Of a DNA stretch of 64,000 bases, positions 51,701 through 59,824 are shown in pieces. The stretch's first letter is position 1. Each line of letters opens with the position of its first letter. The DNA comes from Phycisphaeraceae bacterium (GTDB lineage: Bacteria > Planctomycetota > Phycisphaerae > Phycisphaerales > Phycisphaeraceae). The notes under the pieces were generated by a model that saw nothing but the letters and a program-made list of their open reading frames with translations, was not told the origin of the DNA and did no database searches. The stretch spans positions 62,001 through 126,000 of the forward strand of contig JAJDCY010000021.1 of NCBI GenBank assembly GCA_029260595.1, in the 5' to 3' direction. Both the position numbers and the translations under genes were made by a program.

Positions 51701-54098
51701 ACAGCTCCGGCCCGGTCCGCTCGATCCGATCCTCTAAGTGCTCCAGCGCATAAACATGACGCTGGTTGTAACTCATCGCCTCGAATTTCTGCTTCGCCTC
51801 ACCCTCATCCAACCCCGCACGCTCGGCCAGATCCGTAAGGATCCAACCCTCCCCGTCCTCGGTCATGTTCGTGTGACACGCGACACAACCGACGGCTTTG
51901 AACAGCGCCCGCCCAGCCGCCACATCCCCCGGGTCCTCCGGCGCCTCCACAGGCCGATACGGCACGACACCGGCACCCGGCTTCGACTCACGCAGGAAGT
52001 GGGTGATCGCCGTCACCTCCGTCCGCGTCCGCAAGATGTCCACCGGCGCCGAGTTGTTCTCCAGCATGAAGTAATGAGGCATCTTCGTCATCGGACGAAA
52101 CGCCTTGGGCGCCCACACCCACGACGCCGTCATCGACGCCGACAACTTCTCTTTCACATGCGCCAGGCTCGGCCCGACCTTCTTGATATCCAGGTCGTCC
52201 TCGAGCGATTCCACCGCGTGACAATTGATGCACCCGACCTGCGCGAATAGCTGCCGCCCCTCGAACAGCCGCGGCGCCTCCTCGGCGATGTCGTAGATCT
52301 CTTCGTGACACTTGTTGCAACTGGACTCGATGTAGTCCAGCGCGTGCATCGGCTTTTCCCAGTGCATGAAGTGGATCGCGTGCCACCCGTACCGCTTGCC
52401 CCAGTAGTCCGCCTGACGCACCGCCGCGAACGACTCGCCCCCGCGCCCGGGGTGCGTGTACGAAACCGCGTGCCCACCATCCGCCCGCACCGGCGCGAAC
52501 GGCGCCGGATGCCCCGGCCCCGTCAGCTTCACATCGTCATGCGTGTAACCCGCTTCAACCACCTCGTGCCCGTCCGTGCCCGCATGCCCGCCCCCGTGCG
52601 AACCGTCCTCACCCGCGGCCGCACCCACCAGAAAGTCCGGCACGACCGCACCGGTCTTCGCATCCACCCAAACCTCGCGTGGCATGTGCGCGGTGTGTTC
52701 AAACAACGTCTCCTCGCCCGAACCCTCGTGACACGACGTACACCCAACCTCCTGAATCGGGTGTGCCGACTCGGGATGCGCATACAACTCCTCGCCCGGG
52801 TGCCCGAGCATCACCGAGTCCGTACTAAGCGTGCCCAGCCCCTCGTCTGCGCGAAACCCGTTGTACCGCTCGATCAACGACACCCGATACAAGCGCTCTA
52901 ACGCATCGAACGACTCCCCACCCACCGCGTGCTCGATCGCCGCCTTCACCGCTTCCGCATAGCCGCGCGCCGGCAACTGCCACTCGCGCACCCGCACCGC
53001 CGCGTCCGCATCATCCACCAGCCCCGCAATCCGCTCGAGCTCCGCCGCCAGGTCCGCCCCATCGCCCAACGGCTCCATCCCCGCACGCCCGCGCAGCGCA
53101 TTGATCCGCTCAACCGCCTCTGCCTGCGCTCCCTCCAACGGCACCCCCGCCGCCTCGGCCGCCCCCACCCAGAACCCCACCATCACCACAGGCCGATCCA
53201 CCGCGTCGACATCCTGCCCCTCGTACGACGCCACCTGCAGCTCAACAAAACCCACCAGATTCCCCGGCTCAAACGCCGGGTTATCAATATTCACGTGGCA
53301 GGTGTTGCAACGATCGATCGTCTCGACCGTCAGAAAGTTCAAATCCGTCCGCACATCCGGCACGACCACCTGCCGCACCTTCTCCGACGGGTTGAACCAA
53401 TCCAGCAGCGGCGCGTTGCGCACCCGCTCGCTGATCCCCGCCGCACCCTGCGGCGCCAGCGCCGCGATCTTCTCAATCAGCGTGTCCCGCTGACGCGTCA
53501 GCTCGGCTCTCTCTTTCTCCAACTCGCTAACAACCGCCTCCGCATCGCGTATCCCCTGCTTCAGCCGCGACACCTCCGCCTGCTTCTCAACGATCAGCGA
53601 ATTCTTGCCCTCAAAATCCAGCGCCACTTCATCCAGCTTCTCGCGCAGCGCCCGCGCCGGCTCCGAGCCCTCCCCGTGGCTCATCACCGCGCGTTCCAAC
53701 TGCTGTGTAAGCGGCCCGATCTGCCCCTTCACCGCCGCCGCCGGCAGGGACATCTTCCCTAGCTCGCGTTCCAGGTCCGCGATCCGCTGCTCGGCCTCGG
53801 CGATCGTCTGCCCACTCAGCGCCTCGACCCCGCCGCTCTGCAGCTCCGCGCTGACCTGCTCGATCCGCTGCTCTAGCTTTTTAAGGTCCTTCTCCTGCGC
53901 CGCGCTCAACGCCCGACCCGCCGCGTCGATCGCCATCGCCGCTTCCCACGACCGCCCCTGCTGCTGATACCCCCGCCACGCCCGCGTGTGGTCCGCGACC
54001 ACCAGCCACAGCGTCGACACCAACAGAACCACCGCCGAAACGGCGAACACCGCGTTTAGCCGTTTGATGTTCCAGAGCGTATCGGTAGGTACGGGCAT
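48762..54098 (-). CDS. Octaheme cytochrome c with C-terminal cupredoxin domain
   Basis: A 1778-residue extracytoplasmic electron-transfer protein (numbers below from an upstream in-frame start at 54152, 18 residues earlier). A membrane anchor (about 34-53) and a coiled coil (about 80-230) precede eight CxxCH sites: Cys282, 471, 612, 641, 756, 944, 1129 and 1332. Residues 1362-1396 are an Asp/Gly/Tyr-rich repeat, then a Gly/Ser/Glu linker (about 1515-1560), and a cupredoxin domain (about 1583-1796) with His1687, Cys1725, His1728 and Met1731. That domain is a paralogue of the next gene downstream. ATG 54098 is chosen because the anchor follows normally. It starts the reverse-strand oxidase block, so I infer a donor complex for the oxidase. 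No bc1 genes are seen. Confidence 0.85.
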   Translation of the reverse strand: MPVPTDTLWNIKRLNAVFAVSAVVLLVSTLWLVVADHTRAWRGYQQQGRSWEAAMAIDAAGRALSAAQEKDLKKLEQRIEQVSAELQSGGVEALSGQTIAEAEQRIADLERELGKMSLPAAAVKGQIGPLTQQLERAVMSHGEGSEPARALREKLDEVALDFEGKNSLIVEKQAEVSRLKQGIRDAEAVVSELEKERAELTRQRDTLIEKIAALAPQGAAGISERVRNAPLLDWFNPSEKVRQVVVPDVRTDLNFLTVETIDRCNTCHVNIDNPAFEPGNLVGFVELQVASYEGQDVDAVDRPVVMVGFWVGAAEAAGVPLEGAQAEAVERINALRGRAGMEPLGDGADLAAELERIAGLVDDADAAVRVREWQLPARGYAEAVKAAIEHAVGGESFDALERLYRVSLIERYNGFRADEGLGTLSTDSVMLGHPGEELYAHPESAHPIQEVGCTSCHEGSGEETLFEHTAHMPREVWVDAKTGAVVPDFLVGAAAGEDGSHGGGHAGTDGHEVVEAGYTHDDVKLTGPGHPAPFAPVRADGGHAVSYTHPGRGGESFAAVRQADYWGKRYGWHAIHFMHWEKPMHALDYIESSCNKCHEEIYDIAEEAPRLFEGRQLFAQVGCINCHAVESLEDDLDIKKVGPSLAHVKEKLSASMTASWVWAPKAFRPMTKMPHYFMLENNSAPVDILRTRTEVTAITHFLRESKPGAGVVPYRPVEAPEDPGDVAAGRALFKAVGCVACHTNMTEDGEGWILTDLAERAGLDEGEAKQKFEAMSYNQRHVYALEHLEDRIERTGPELSGVGTKLKAGRTEGEARRWLYDWLINPSHYSGYTIMPSFRLSETEANDLTAYLLTLERPGYEADAFGFDEAGRPALDGASKAMLAELVAQIESAGGTLADARDGVAAMSDEQMLSFLGKKMVAHYGCNGCHQINEFEQAASACTDLNEWGLKDPHKLDFGYFDHMFDREREQPSPVWKVAHEGLEAGAPQVTHASAKIGQRDVKWEVMDLERRPWLYHKLHNPRVYDRGRAALDGSVGEGGGFDVERDAVGRAYDKLKMPKFFLNDRQVRAITTYVTSIRRPLVSEQMRRATADDAKMRVIRGRQLAALYNCYGCHNIEGNEPRVWESFAVRYPDGGINYENLNNAPPSLFGQGSKTQPDWLFDFLLDVRELRPWLDVRMPSFPMTDAHAGGLSGYFAGWSQGLSQRLTPWLDKVEAYRGMNPGDKDWFTRSGVAREVAHLKAFALMADLARARDFDEQTTSLTERRVLWERVVGDVRFLEGLNDVAYPYTQAPAAEVGTEAFVRGEALFRELRCYQCHALGEEDKLLELWKLDNPDAGAVAAFEDDGDGYEDEYGDEEDDYGGDDYGGDDYGGDEGGGEAAPVGPVYTAPNLSHTAFRLRWDWVDAWMQEPNTIQPGTKMPQWFAGGHSAFSKYPVQVKGPMETKYGYSGEQQREFLMGYLYSAGRWNVTPSAERLYGVEPEAVELAPLERPVVEAVVEGGGESADAGPESGSNTGSGTEGTKQAGSESGGGEQAAVEAPVVVAAVIEGFHEEATAAYDGGGMGRVVGVVRFGGDKAPRRKPVRMGSDAFCDKAHRGERVLSDSLVVNDDMSVQNVFVHVKGGLVTAQVYDPPGQAAVLDQAGCLYVPHVLGVQVGQELKILNSDNTLHNVNCQPKENSGFNEGMPVKGMEASKRFTKAERGVPFKCDVHPWMKAYVHVVSHPYFFVSDAQGRFEIKGLPAGTYTLEAVHESDRIEPVEFEITVEADASRRTDVTIGG
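49965..50069 (-). repeat. Acidic Gly-Asp-Asp-Tyr repeats in the octaheme cytochrome
   Basis: About 35 residues with units of the form Asp-Tyr-Gly-Gly-Asp, repeated three to four times, among Glu/Asp runs. It separates the last heme domain from the linker and cupredoxin. The DNA is a matching 15-base tandem repeat. Confidence 0.75.
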
Positions 54099-54533
54099 GC
54101 CGTTGTCGCTTTGAGAACCCCGTTTGGCGGCCGGGCCATGCGCCCAACCCACCCCGACCCTCGGTCACCATTACCCCGCCCCACCCCCGACCTCACCCGC
54201 CTCACCGCCGCAAACCATCGACCGGGACTCGACCAAACCGGGCCCCGTCCCTGGGGGCGACTTTGTACTTCCTTTTGCGACCAGCCGCAACGCACCAACA
54301 CCTTGTCAACGCTCACCGCAATGATCGGTCACCGCCACCATCAACCGTCCCGATCCTCGATCGTGCCGTGCCGCTTCGACTCCCCGCGCCCTATCCGCAC
54401 CCTATATAGGCACGCCCGCGCCCAACCGCCCCACACCCACACAAAACCCCTCCCCACCGATGCGGGCCAACTCGACAACATTCCGACCCTCTTCCAATCG
54501 GCAATCCGTCCCCAACTTGCCTAGAATCGCTCC
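54099..54533. other. Divergent intergenic region between the oxidase block and cimA
   Basis: 435 bases with no credible gene. On the reverse strand TTGACA (around 54304-54309, read as TGTCAA on the forward strand) could be a -35 for the oxidase block, but no good -10 follows. On the forward strand TAGAAT lies next to the cimA start. A CCTATATAGG palindrome lies at about 54400. Confidence 0.4.
54522..54527 (+). promoter_or_regulatory. -10 element next to the cimA start (leaderless type)
   Basis: TAGAAT ends six bases before the cimA ATG. The gap (CGCTCC) has no Shine-Dalgarno sequence. The arrangement repeats that at panB and cmk. Confidence 0.45.
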
Positions 54534-56189
54534 ATGCCCGAACCGTCCCAACAACCCCACACCGACCCCACACCCCCCGAGCCCCGCCGCATCGAGATCT
54601 ACGACACCACCCTGCGCGACGGCACGCAGGGCGAGGGCGTCTCCTTCAGCCTCGTCGACAAACTCAAAATCGCCCGCCACCTCGATGCCCTCGGCGTCGA
54701 CTTCATCGAGGGCGGCTACCCCCTTTCCAACCCCAAAGACCACGCCTTCTTCACCGAAGCCGCCAAGCTCACCCTCAAGCACGCCCGCATCTGCGCCTTC
54801 GGCATGACCCGCCGACGCGGCGTCGTACCCGCCGCCGACCCGGGCATGACCGCCCTGATCGACTCGCAGGCGCCCGTAATCACAATAGTAGGCAAGAGTT
54901 GGGATCTTCATGTCGACGACGTCCTCGCCGTCTCTCGCCAAGAAAATCTCGAGATGATCGCCGAGTCCGTCGCCCACTGCCGGGCCGCCGACCGCGAAGT
55001 CATCTACGACGCCGAGCACTTCTTCGACGGCTACCGCGCCAACCCCGCCTACGCCCTGGACACACTCCGCGCCGCCCACGACGCCGGTGCCGCCCGACTG
55101 GTCCTCTGCGACACCAACGGCGGCTCCCTGCCCGAGTGGATCACCCAGACCGTCCGCGCCGTCGCCGACGCCTTGCCCAACACCGGCATCGGCATCCACA
55201 CCCACAACGACGCCGGGCTCGCCGTCGCCAACTCGCTCGCCGCCGTCCACGCCGGCGCCTGCCAGGTCCAGGGCACCATCAACGGCATCGGCGAGCGCTG
55301 CGGCAACGTCGACCTCACCACCGTCGCCGCCAACCTCCGGCTCAAGATGGGCATGGACTGCCTGCGCGGCGACTCCATCGAGCGCCTCACCGAGACCAGC
55401 CGCCTGGTCTACGAACTGGCCAACATGAACCTCCCACGCAGCCAACCCTTCGTCGGCACCGCCGCCTTCGCCCACAAAGGCGGCATGCACGTCCACGCCG
55501 TCCAGAAAGTCACCCGCGCCTACGAACACATCGACCCCGAGTGCGTCGGCAACAACCGCCGCGTCCTCGTCAGCGAGCTAAGCGGTGCCAGCAACATCTC
55601 CGCCGCACTCGGCAAAAAATTCGACATCGCCGACGACAAAGAAACCCAGCGCAAAGTCCTCGAACGTGTCCAGGACCTCGAGCACCAGGGCTACCAGTTC
55701 GAAGCCGCCACCGCCAGCTTCGAATTGCTCGTGCACGAACAACTCGGCACACGCCCGACCTTCTGGAAGCTCGATCACTACCGCTGCGTCGTCCTCAAAC
55801 GCGACAGCCTCACCCCCGTCACCGAAGCCACCGTCAAGCTCAAGATCAATAACCGCACCGAGCACCACGTCGCCGAGGGCGACGGCCCGGTCAACGCACT
55901 CGACGGCGCCCTGCGTAAATGCCTCGCCGCTACCCACCCCAAACTCCAAGCCGTCCACCTGCGCGACTACCGCGTCCGCGTCGTCAACCCCACCGCCGAG
56001 TCCGCCGCCAAGGTCCGCGTCATCGCCGAGTTCGCCGTCACCACCCCAGGCCAATCCCCCGACGACCCACCCGCCACCCGCTACTTCGCCACCGTCGGCG
56101 TCAACGAAAACATCATCGACGCCTCCTGGCAAGCCCTCACCGACGCCTTCGCCTACCACCTGATCGAATCCGGTGAAACCGGCAAATAG
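54534..56189 (+). CDS. cimA: (R)-citramalate synthase
   Basis: A 551-residue LeuA-like enzyme that condenses pyruvate and acetyl-CoA to citramalate, the threonine-independent route to 2-oxobutyrate for isoleucine. EIYDTTLRDGTQGEGVSFS is the DTTLRDG metal/substrate motif, IGIHTHNDAGLAVAN carries the metal His residues, and FAHKGGMHVHAV and NNRRVLVSELSG are typical. The C-terminal regulatory domain (about 430-545) is present and probably binds isoleucine. The style (DGTQGEG, KAGLHVSA replaced by HKGGMHVHA) matches the CimA branch rather than LeuA or homocitrate synthase. It probably stands alone. Confidence 0.9.
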   Translation: MPEPSQQPHTDPTPPEPRRIEIYDTTLRDGTQGEGVSFSLVDKLKIARHLDALGVDFIEGGYPLSNPKDHAFFTEAAKLTLKHARICAFGMTRRRGVVPAADPGMTALIDSQAPVITIVGKSWDLHVDDVLAVSRQENLEMIAESVAHCRAADREVIYDAEHFFDGYRANPAYALDTLRAAHDAGAARLVLCDTNGGSLPEWITQTVRAVADALPNTGIGIHTHNDAGLAVANSLAAVHAGACQVQGTINGIGERCGNVDLTTVAANLRLKMGMDCLRGDSIERLTETSRLVYELANMNLPRSQPFVGTAAFAHKGGMHVHAVQKVTRAYEHIDPECVGNNRRVLVSELSGASNISAALGKKFDIADDKETQRKVLERVQDLEHQGYQFEAATASFELLVHEQLGTRPTFWKLDHYRCVVLKRDSLTPVTEATVKLKINNRTEHHVAEGDGPVNALDGALRKCLAATHPKLQAVHLRDYRVRVVNPTAESAAKVRVIAEFAVTTPGQSPDDPPATRYFATVGVNENIIDASWQALTDAFAYHLIESGETGK

Positions 56190-56235
56190 CACCCCCCGTC
56201 GACGCGAAAATTGTGCAATCCCACGCACCATCGCG

Positions 56236-56264
56236 TTGACCTTGCGGTACCTCAGGTGAACAAT
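56236..56264 (+). promoter_or_regulatory. Possible promoter of the haemagglutinin-type gene
   Basis: TTGACC (56236-56241), a 17-base spacer and AACAAT (56259-56264). It would start transcription near 56271, only about 16 bases before the GTG start. Confidence 0.4.
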
Positions 56265-56286
56265 ACTTTGCGTCACCGATCGCCTC

Positions 56287-59200
56287 GTGACCCCAACCGC
56301 CTCATCACACCGCCATCGCGGGGGAGACTCGCACATCACCACAACACCAACCGCCAACCCCAACGCCGCTCACAACATCGCCGCCGCCCTCGCTGTCGCG
56401 CTGCTCATCTGCCGCACGCCACCGCTCGCCGCACAGATCACCCTCGACGGCACCGTCGGCCCCCCCGGCCCACTGCCCGGCCCCAACTTCCTCATCCCCG
56501 CCGCCGTAGGCCAAACCCAGGGCCCCAACCTCCTGCACAGCTTCGCTGACTTCAACATCGCCCCAGGCCAGTCCGCCACCTTCGCCGGCCCCACCACCAT
56601 CCAGAACATCATCGCCCGCGTCACCGGCGGCACCGCTTCCAACATCCAAGGCACAATCGCCTCGACGATCGACGGCGCCAACCTCTTCCTTATTAACCCC
56701 TACGGCATCGTCTTCGGCCCGGGCGCCCAGCTCGACCTCTCCGGCGACTTCACCGCCACCACCGCGCACACAATCGACCTCGCCGACGGCGGCCTCATCG
56801 ACGCCCGCACCCCCGCCAACACCGTCCTCACCAGTGCCCACCCCACCGCCTTCGGCTTCCTCCCCACCGCCTCAACCACCACCGCCGCCCCCATCACCGT
56901 CGACCAAGCCTCCCTCGCCCTCACCGACGACCACTCCCTCACACTCATCGGCGGCGACACCGACATCGCCGGCAACAGCTCATTCCTGGACATCGTTCTG
57001 ATCAACGAATCCGCGTTACTCCGCACCGAAGCCGGCCGTCTGCACATCGTCGCCGTCGCCTCGCCCGGCACCGTGACACTCAATACAACCGCCCCGCCCG
57101 ACACCGACTCGTTTTCTGCGCTCGGCGACGTCCACATCCGCGACGGCGCCCTGGTCCGCACCGACGGCTCAAACCCCCTAATGTCCACCGGCCCCGACAA
57201 AGCGAACCTCACGATCGTCGCGGACAGACTCCGCGTCTCCCAGGCAATCATCCACACCTTCGGCGGCAACGCACCCGACACAGGTGCGATCTACATCACC
57301 GCCGACCACATCGAGCTGACCAACCAAGCCGGTGTGTTCACCGGCCCGGGCTTCGGCGGAACCGGAACAAGAACCGCCCCGATCAACATCCACGCCACCC
57401 GATTGCAAGTCACCGACGACGCCAAAATCCGTTCCACCGGCGAGAACCCGGGCGCAAGCGACATCAACATCACCGCCGACCAGATCCACATCGAGCGAAG
57501 CTACTCCGCCGTCTTCAGCTCGGTCAGCTCGGGCTCCCAACCAGGCGGCGACATCAACATCGATGCACACCTCCTGGCGATCGACGACATCGCCGGCATC
57601 GAAACCGACACCTTCGGCACCCCGCCCGGCGGCAACATCAACATCGCCGCCGACACCATCAACCTCAGCAACCACGCAAAAATCGGGACCAACTCCACCT
57701 CCAACGGCGCCGGTGGCGGCATCAGCATCAACGCCACCACACTGCTCCTCGATGCCGATTCGTCCGTCACCGCCAACACACTGAATATCGGTGACGCCGG
57801 CCCCATCGATATCACCGCAACCGACATCGGCCTCGCCCAGGGCGCTCAGATCCTCTCGACCACCAGCGGCGCAGGCCGCGGTGCCGACATCACCGTATTC
57901 ACCGACGCACTCGAACTGGACTCCGACTCGGCCCTACGCCTCCAGACGACAGGCCCCGCCGACGCCGGCGATATCCTCGTCTTCGCCAACCACATCAACA
58001 TCGCCGACCACGCCGCGATCACCGCGCACAGCCTCGACTCGACCGGCGGCAGCCTCGGCCGCATCGACATCCTTACTAACTCGCTGTCCATCACCGGCGT
58101 CAGCGGCGCCATGATGGGCGACCCCACCACCGGCATCACCGCCACCTCCGGCGATGGCCGCGGCGCACCCGGCCACATCACCGTCACCACCACCCAGCTC
58201 ACGCTCACCGACGGCGCCAACCTCGGCTCACGCGTCTTCGGCACCGACCCGGGCGCACCGATCGACATCCTCGCCGACGACATCACCCTCACCGACGGCG
58301 GCCGCATCGCCACCAACACCCACGCACAGGGCAACGCCGGCGACATCACCATCAACACCACCACCCTCACCACCGCACGCGCCGGCGCCTTCATTAACTT
58401 TCAAAACAACGGCACCTCCGGCGTCATCTCCCAGACCAACCCCGACGCCACCGGCCGCGCCGGCGGCATCTCTATCAGCGCCACCGACATCGACATCGCC
58501 ACCGGTGGCATCATCGCCATCGACACCTTCAGCACCGCCAACGCCAGCGACATCGAGATCAACACCGCCACCCTCTCACTGACCGGCACGGACCTGGCAC
58601 TGGCTAAAATCCTCGACGCACTCGGCGTCGAGATCGCCCTCTCCGCATCCGCCGCCATCTTCACACGCTCCACCGGCGTCCCACTCGCCAAAGCCGCCTC
58701 CGGCAACGCCGGACAGATCATCATCAACGCCGACCACATCCACCTCGCAGACTCCGCCCTGATCGCCACCGCCACCACCACCCCCGGCGAGGGCGGAAGC
58801 ATCGACATCACCACCGACCGCCTCCACATCACCAACGAAGCGTCCATCTTCACCCGCAGCATCCGCTCCACCGCCGCCGTCCCCGCCGACATCAACGCAC
58901 ACGCCAACCAATCAATCACCATCGACCGCGGCGGCCGCGTCTCCGTCGCCGCCGACAACAGCGTCGGTGGCAACATCGACCTCTCGTCCGGCAGCACCAT
59001 CATCCTCGACAACGCCACCATCACCGCCCAAGCCGCCGTCGACGGCGGCAACATCCGACTCACCGCCCCGCACCTCATCCAGGCCACCAACTCCGACATC
59101 ACCGCCGGCGCCGTCTTCAACGGCGGCAACGTCACCATCGACCCCGTCTTCGTCATCCTCAACAACTCACTCATCGCCGCCAACGCCGTCTTCGGCACAG

Positions 59201-59523
59201 GCGGCGTCATCACCATCATCGCCGACGCCCTGATCATCTCCGCCGACACCGAGATCTCCGCCTCGTCCCAGTTCGGCGTCGCCGGCACCATCCACACCAC
59301 ACCCCCCGACACCGACCTCGCCGCAACCCTCGCACGCCTCGCCGACGACCTGGCCGACTCCCGCGCCAACCTCTCGCAGCGCTGCGCCGAACTCAGCGCC
59401 CCCGCCGCGAGCAGCTTCGTCATCACCGGCCTCGGCGGACAACCCGACCAACCCGGCCCAAACGCCCCCGCCTACCACCTGCGATCCCGTGAACCGGCAC
59501 AACCAGACGCCCACAACCCCTGA
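56287..59523 (+). CDS. Filamentous-haemagglutinin-type exoprotein (TpsA)
   Basis: A 1078-residue secreted protein. A signal peptide ends near residue 50, unusually late. The TPS secretion domain follows: ITLDGTVG, the DFNIAPGQSATFAGP block, IQNIIARVTGG, ANLFLINPYGIVFGPGAQL and LDLSGDF. This is recognised outside the cell by a partner TpsB barrel. The rest is a right-handed beta-helix of Asp-Ile/Asn-Ile turns. The C-terminal SQRCAELSAPAASSFVITG resembles endings of cyanobacterial members. No tpsB gene lies in the window. The start is GTG 56287. An adhesin or matrix role is inferred. Confidence 0.85.
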   Translation: MTPTASSHRHRGGDSHITTTPTANPNAAHNIAAALAVALLICRTPPLAAQITLDGTVGPPGPLPGPNFLIPAAVGQTQGPNLLHSFADFNIAPGQSATFAGPTTIQNIIARVTGGTASNIQGTIASTIDGANLFLINPYGIVFGPGAQLDLSGDFTATTAHTIDLADGGLIDARTPANTVLTSAHPTAFGFLPTASTTTAAPITVDQASLALTDDHSLTLIGGDTDIAGNSSFLDIVLINESALLRTEAGRLHIVAVASPGTVTLNTTAPPDTDSFSALGDVHIRDGALVRTDGSNPLMSTGPDKANLTIVADRLRVSQAIIHTFGGNAPDTGAIYITADHIELTNQAGVFTGPGFGGTGTRTAPINIHATRLQVTDDAKIRSTGENPGASDINITADQIHIERSYSAVFSSVSSGSQPGGDINIDAHLLAIDDIAGIETDTFGTPPGGNINIAADTINLSNHAKIGTNSTSNGAGGGISINATTLLLDADSSVTANTLNIGDAGPIDITATDIGLAQGAQILSTTSGAGRGADITVFTDALELDSDSALRLQTTGPADAGDILVFANHINIADHAAITAHSLDSTGGSLGRIDILTNSLSITGVSGAMMGDPTTGITATSGDGRGAPGHITVTTTQLTLTDGANLGSRVFGTDPGAPIDILADDITLTDGGRIATNTHAQGNAGDITINTTTLTTARAGAFINFQNNGTSGVISQTNPDATGRAGGISISATDIDIATGGIIAIDTFSTANASDIEINTATLSLTGTDLALAKILDALGVEIALSASAAIFTRSTGVPLAKAASGNAGQIIINADHIHLADSALIATATTTPGEGGSIDITTDRLHITNEASIFTRSIRSTAAVPADINAHANQSITIDRGGRVSVAADNSVGGNIDLSSGSTIILDNATITAQAAVDGGNIRLTAPHLIQATNSDITAGAVFNGGNVTIDPVFVILNNSLIAANAVFGTGGVITIIADALIISADTEISASSQFGVAGTIHTTPPDTDLAATLARLADDLADSRANLSQRCAELSAPAASSFVITGLGGQPDQPGPNAPAYHLRSREPAQPDAHNP

Positions 59524-59824
59524 CCCTGTCTCACCAAGCGCACCGATCGCCCCCGCGCACCGCAACACCGCTCACATTGAATCCTTCTAAACAACGCGCG
59601 CCCAAAACGCGCCCGACACACCCACGCCGCGCCCCGATCCGAACAACGAAATCCTTGACACCACCCCCCCCAAAACCTAGCTTGGTGTACGGTGGGTTGT
59701 CCCGTCCCGAAGCGCACCGCGAACGTGGTCGCAACACCGGGGCACCAACCCTCCGCTGGTGGGAGAGGGGCGAAAGGCTTCACCCGAAGCGACCCAAATG
59801 CGCCCGACCGAAAGCTCATCGACC
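59524..59824. other. Intergenic region upstream of dnaA
   Basis: 301 bases without a gene. It holds a possible dnaA promoter, TTGACA (59655-59660), 17 bases, TAGCTT (59678-59683). I looked for a cluster of DnaA boxes (TTATCCACA) and saw none, so this is probably not the replication origin. Confidence 0.5.
59655..59683 (+). promoter_or_regulatory. Possible promoter of dnaA
   Basis: A perfect TTGACA -35, a 17-base C-rich spacer and TAGCTT, a weak -10. A start point near 59690 gives a leader of about 135 bases. Confidence 0.4.

Noticed and set aside
30922-54232. An identical 15-base string TCGACCGGGACTCGA at 30922-30936 and 54218-54232, both upstream of genes and near CCTATATA sequences
   Set aside because: One or a few shared 15-mers are expected by chance in 64 kb of biased composition, and the distances to the genes differ greatly.
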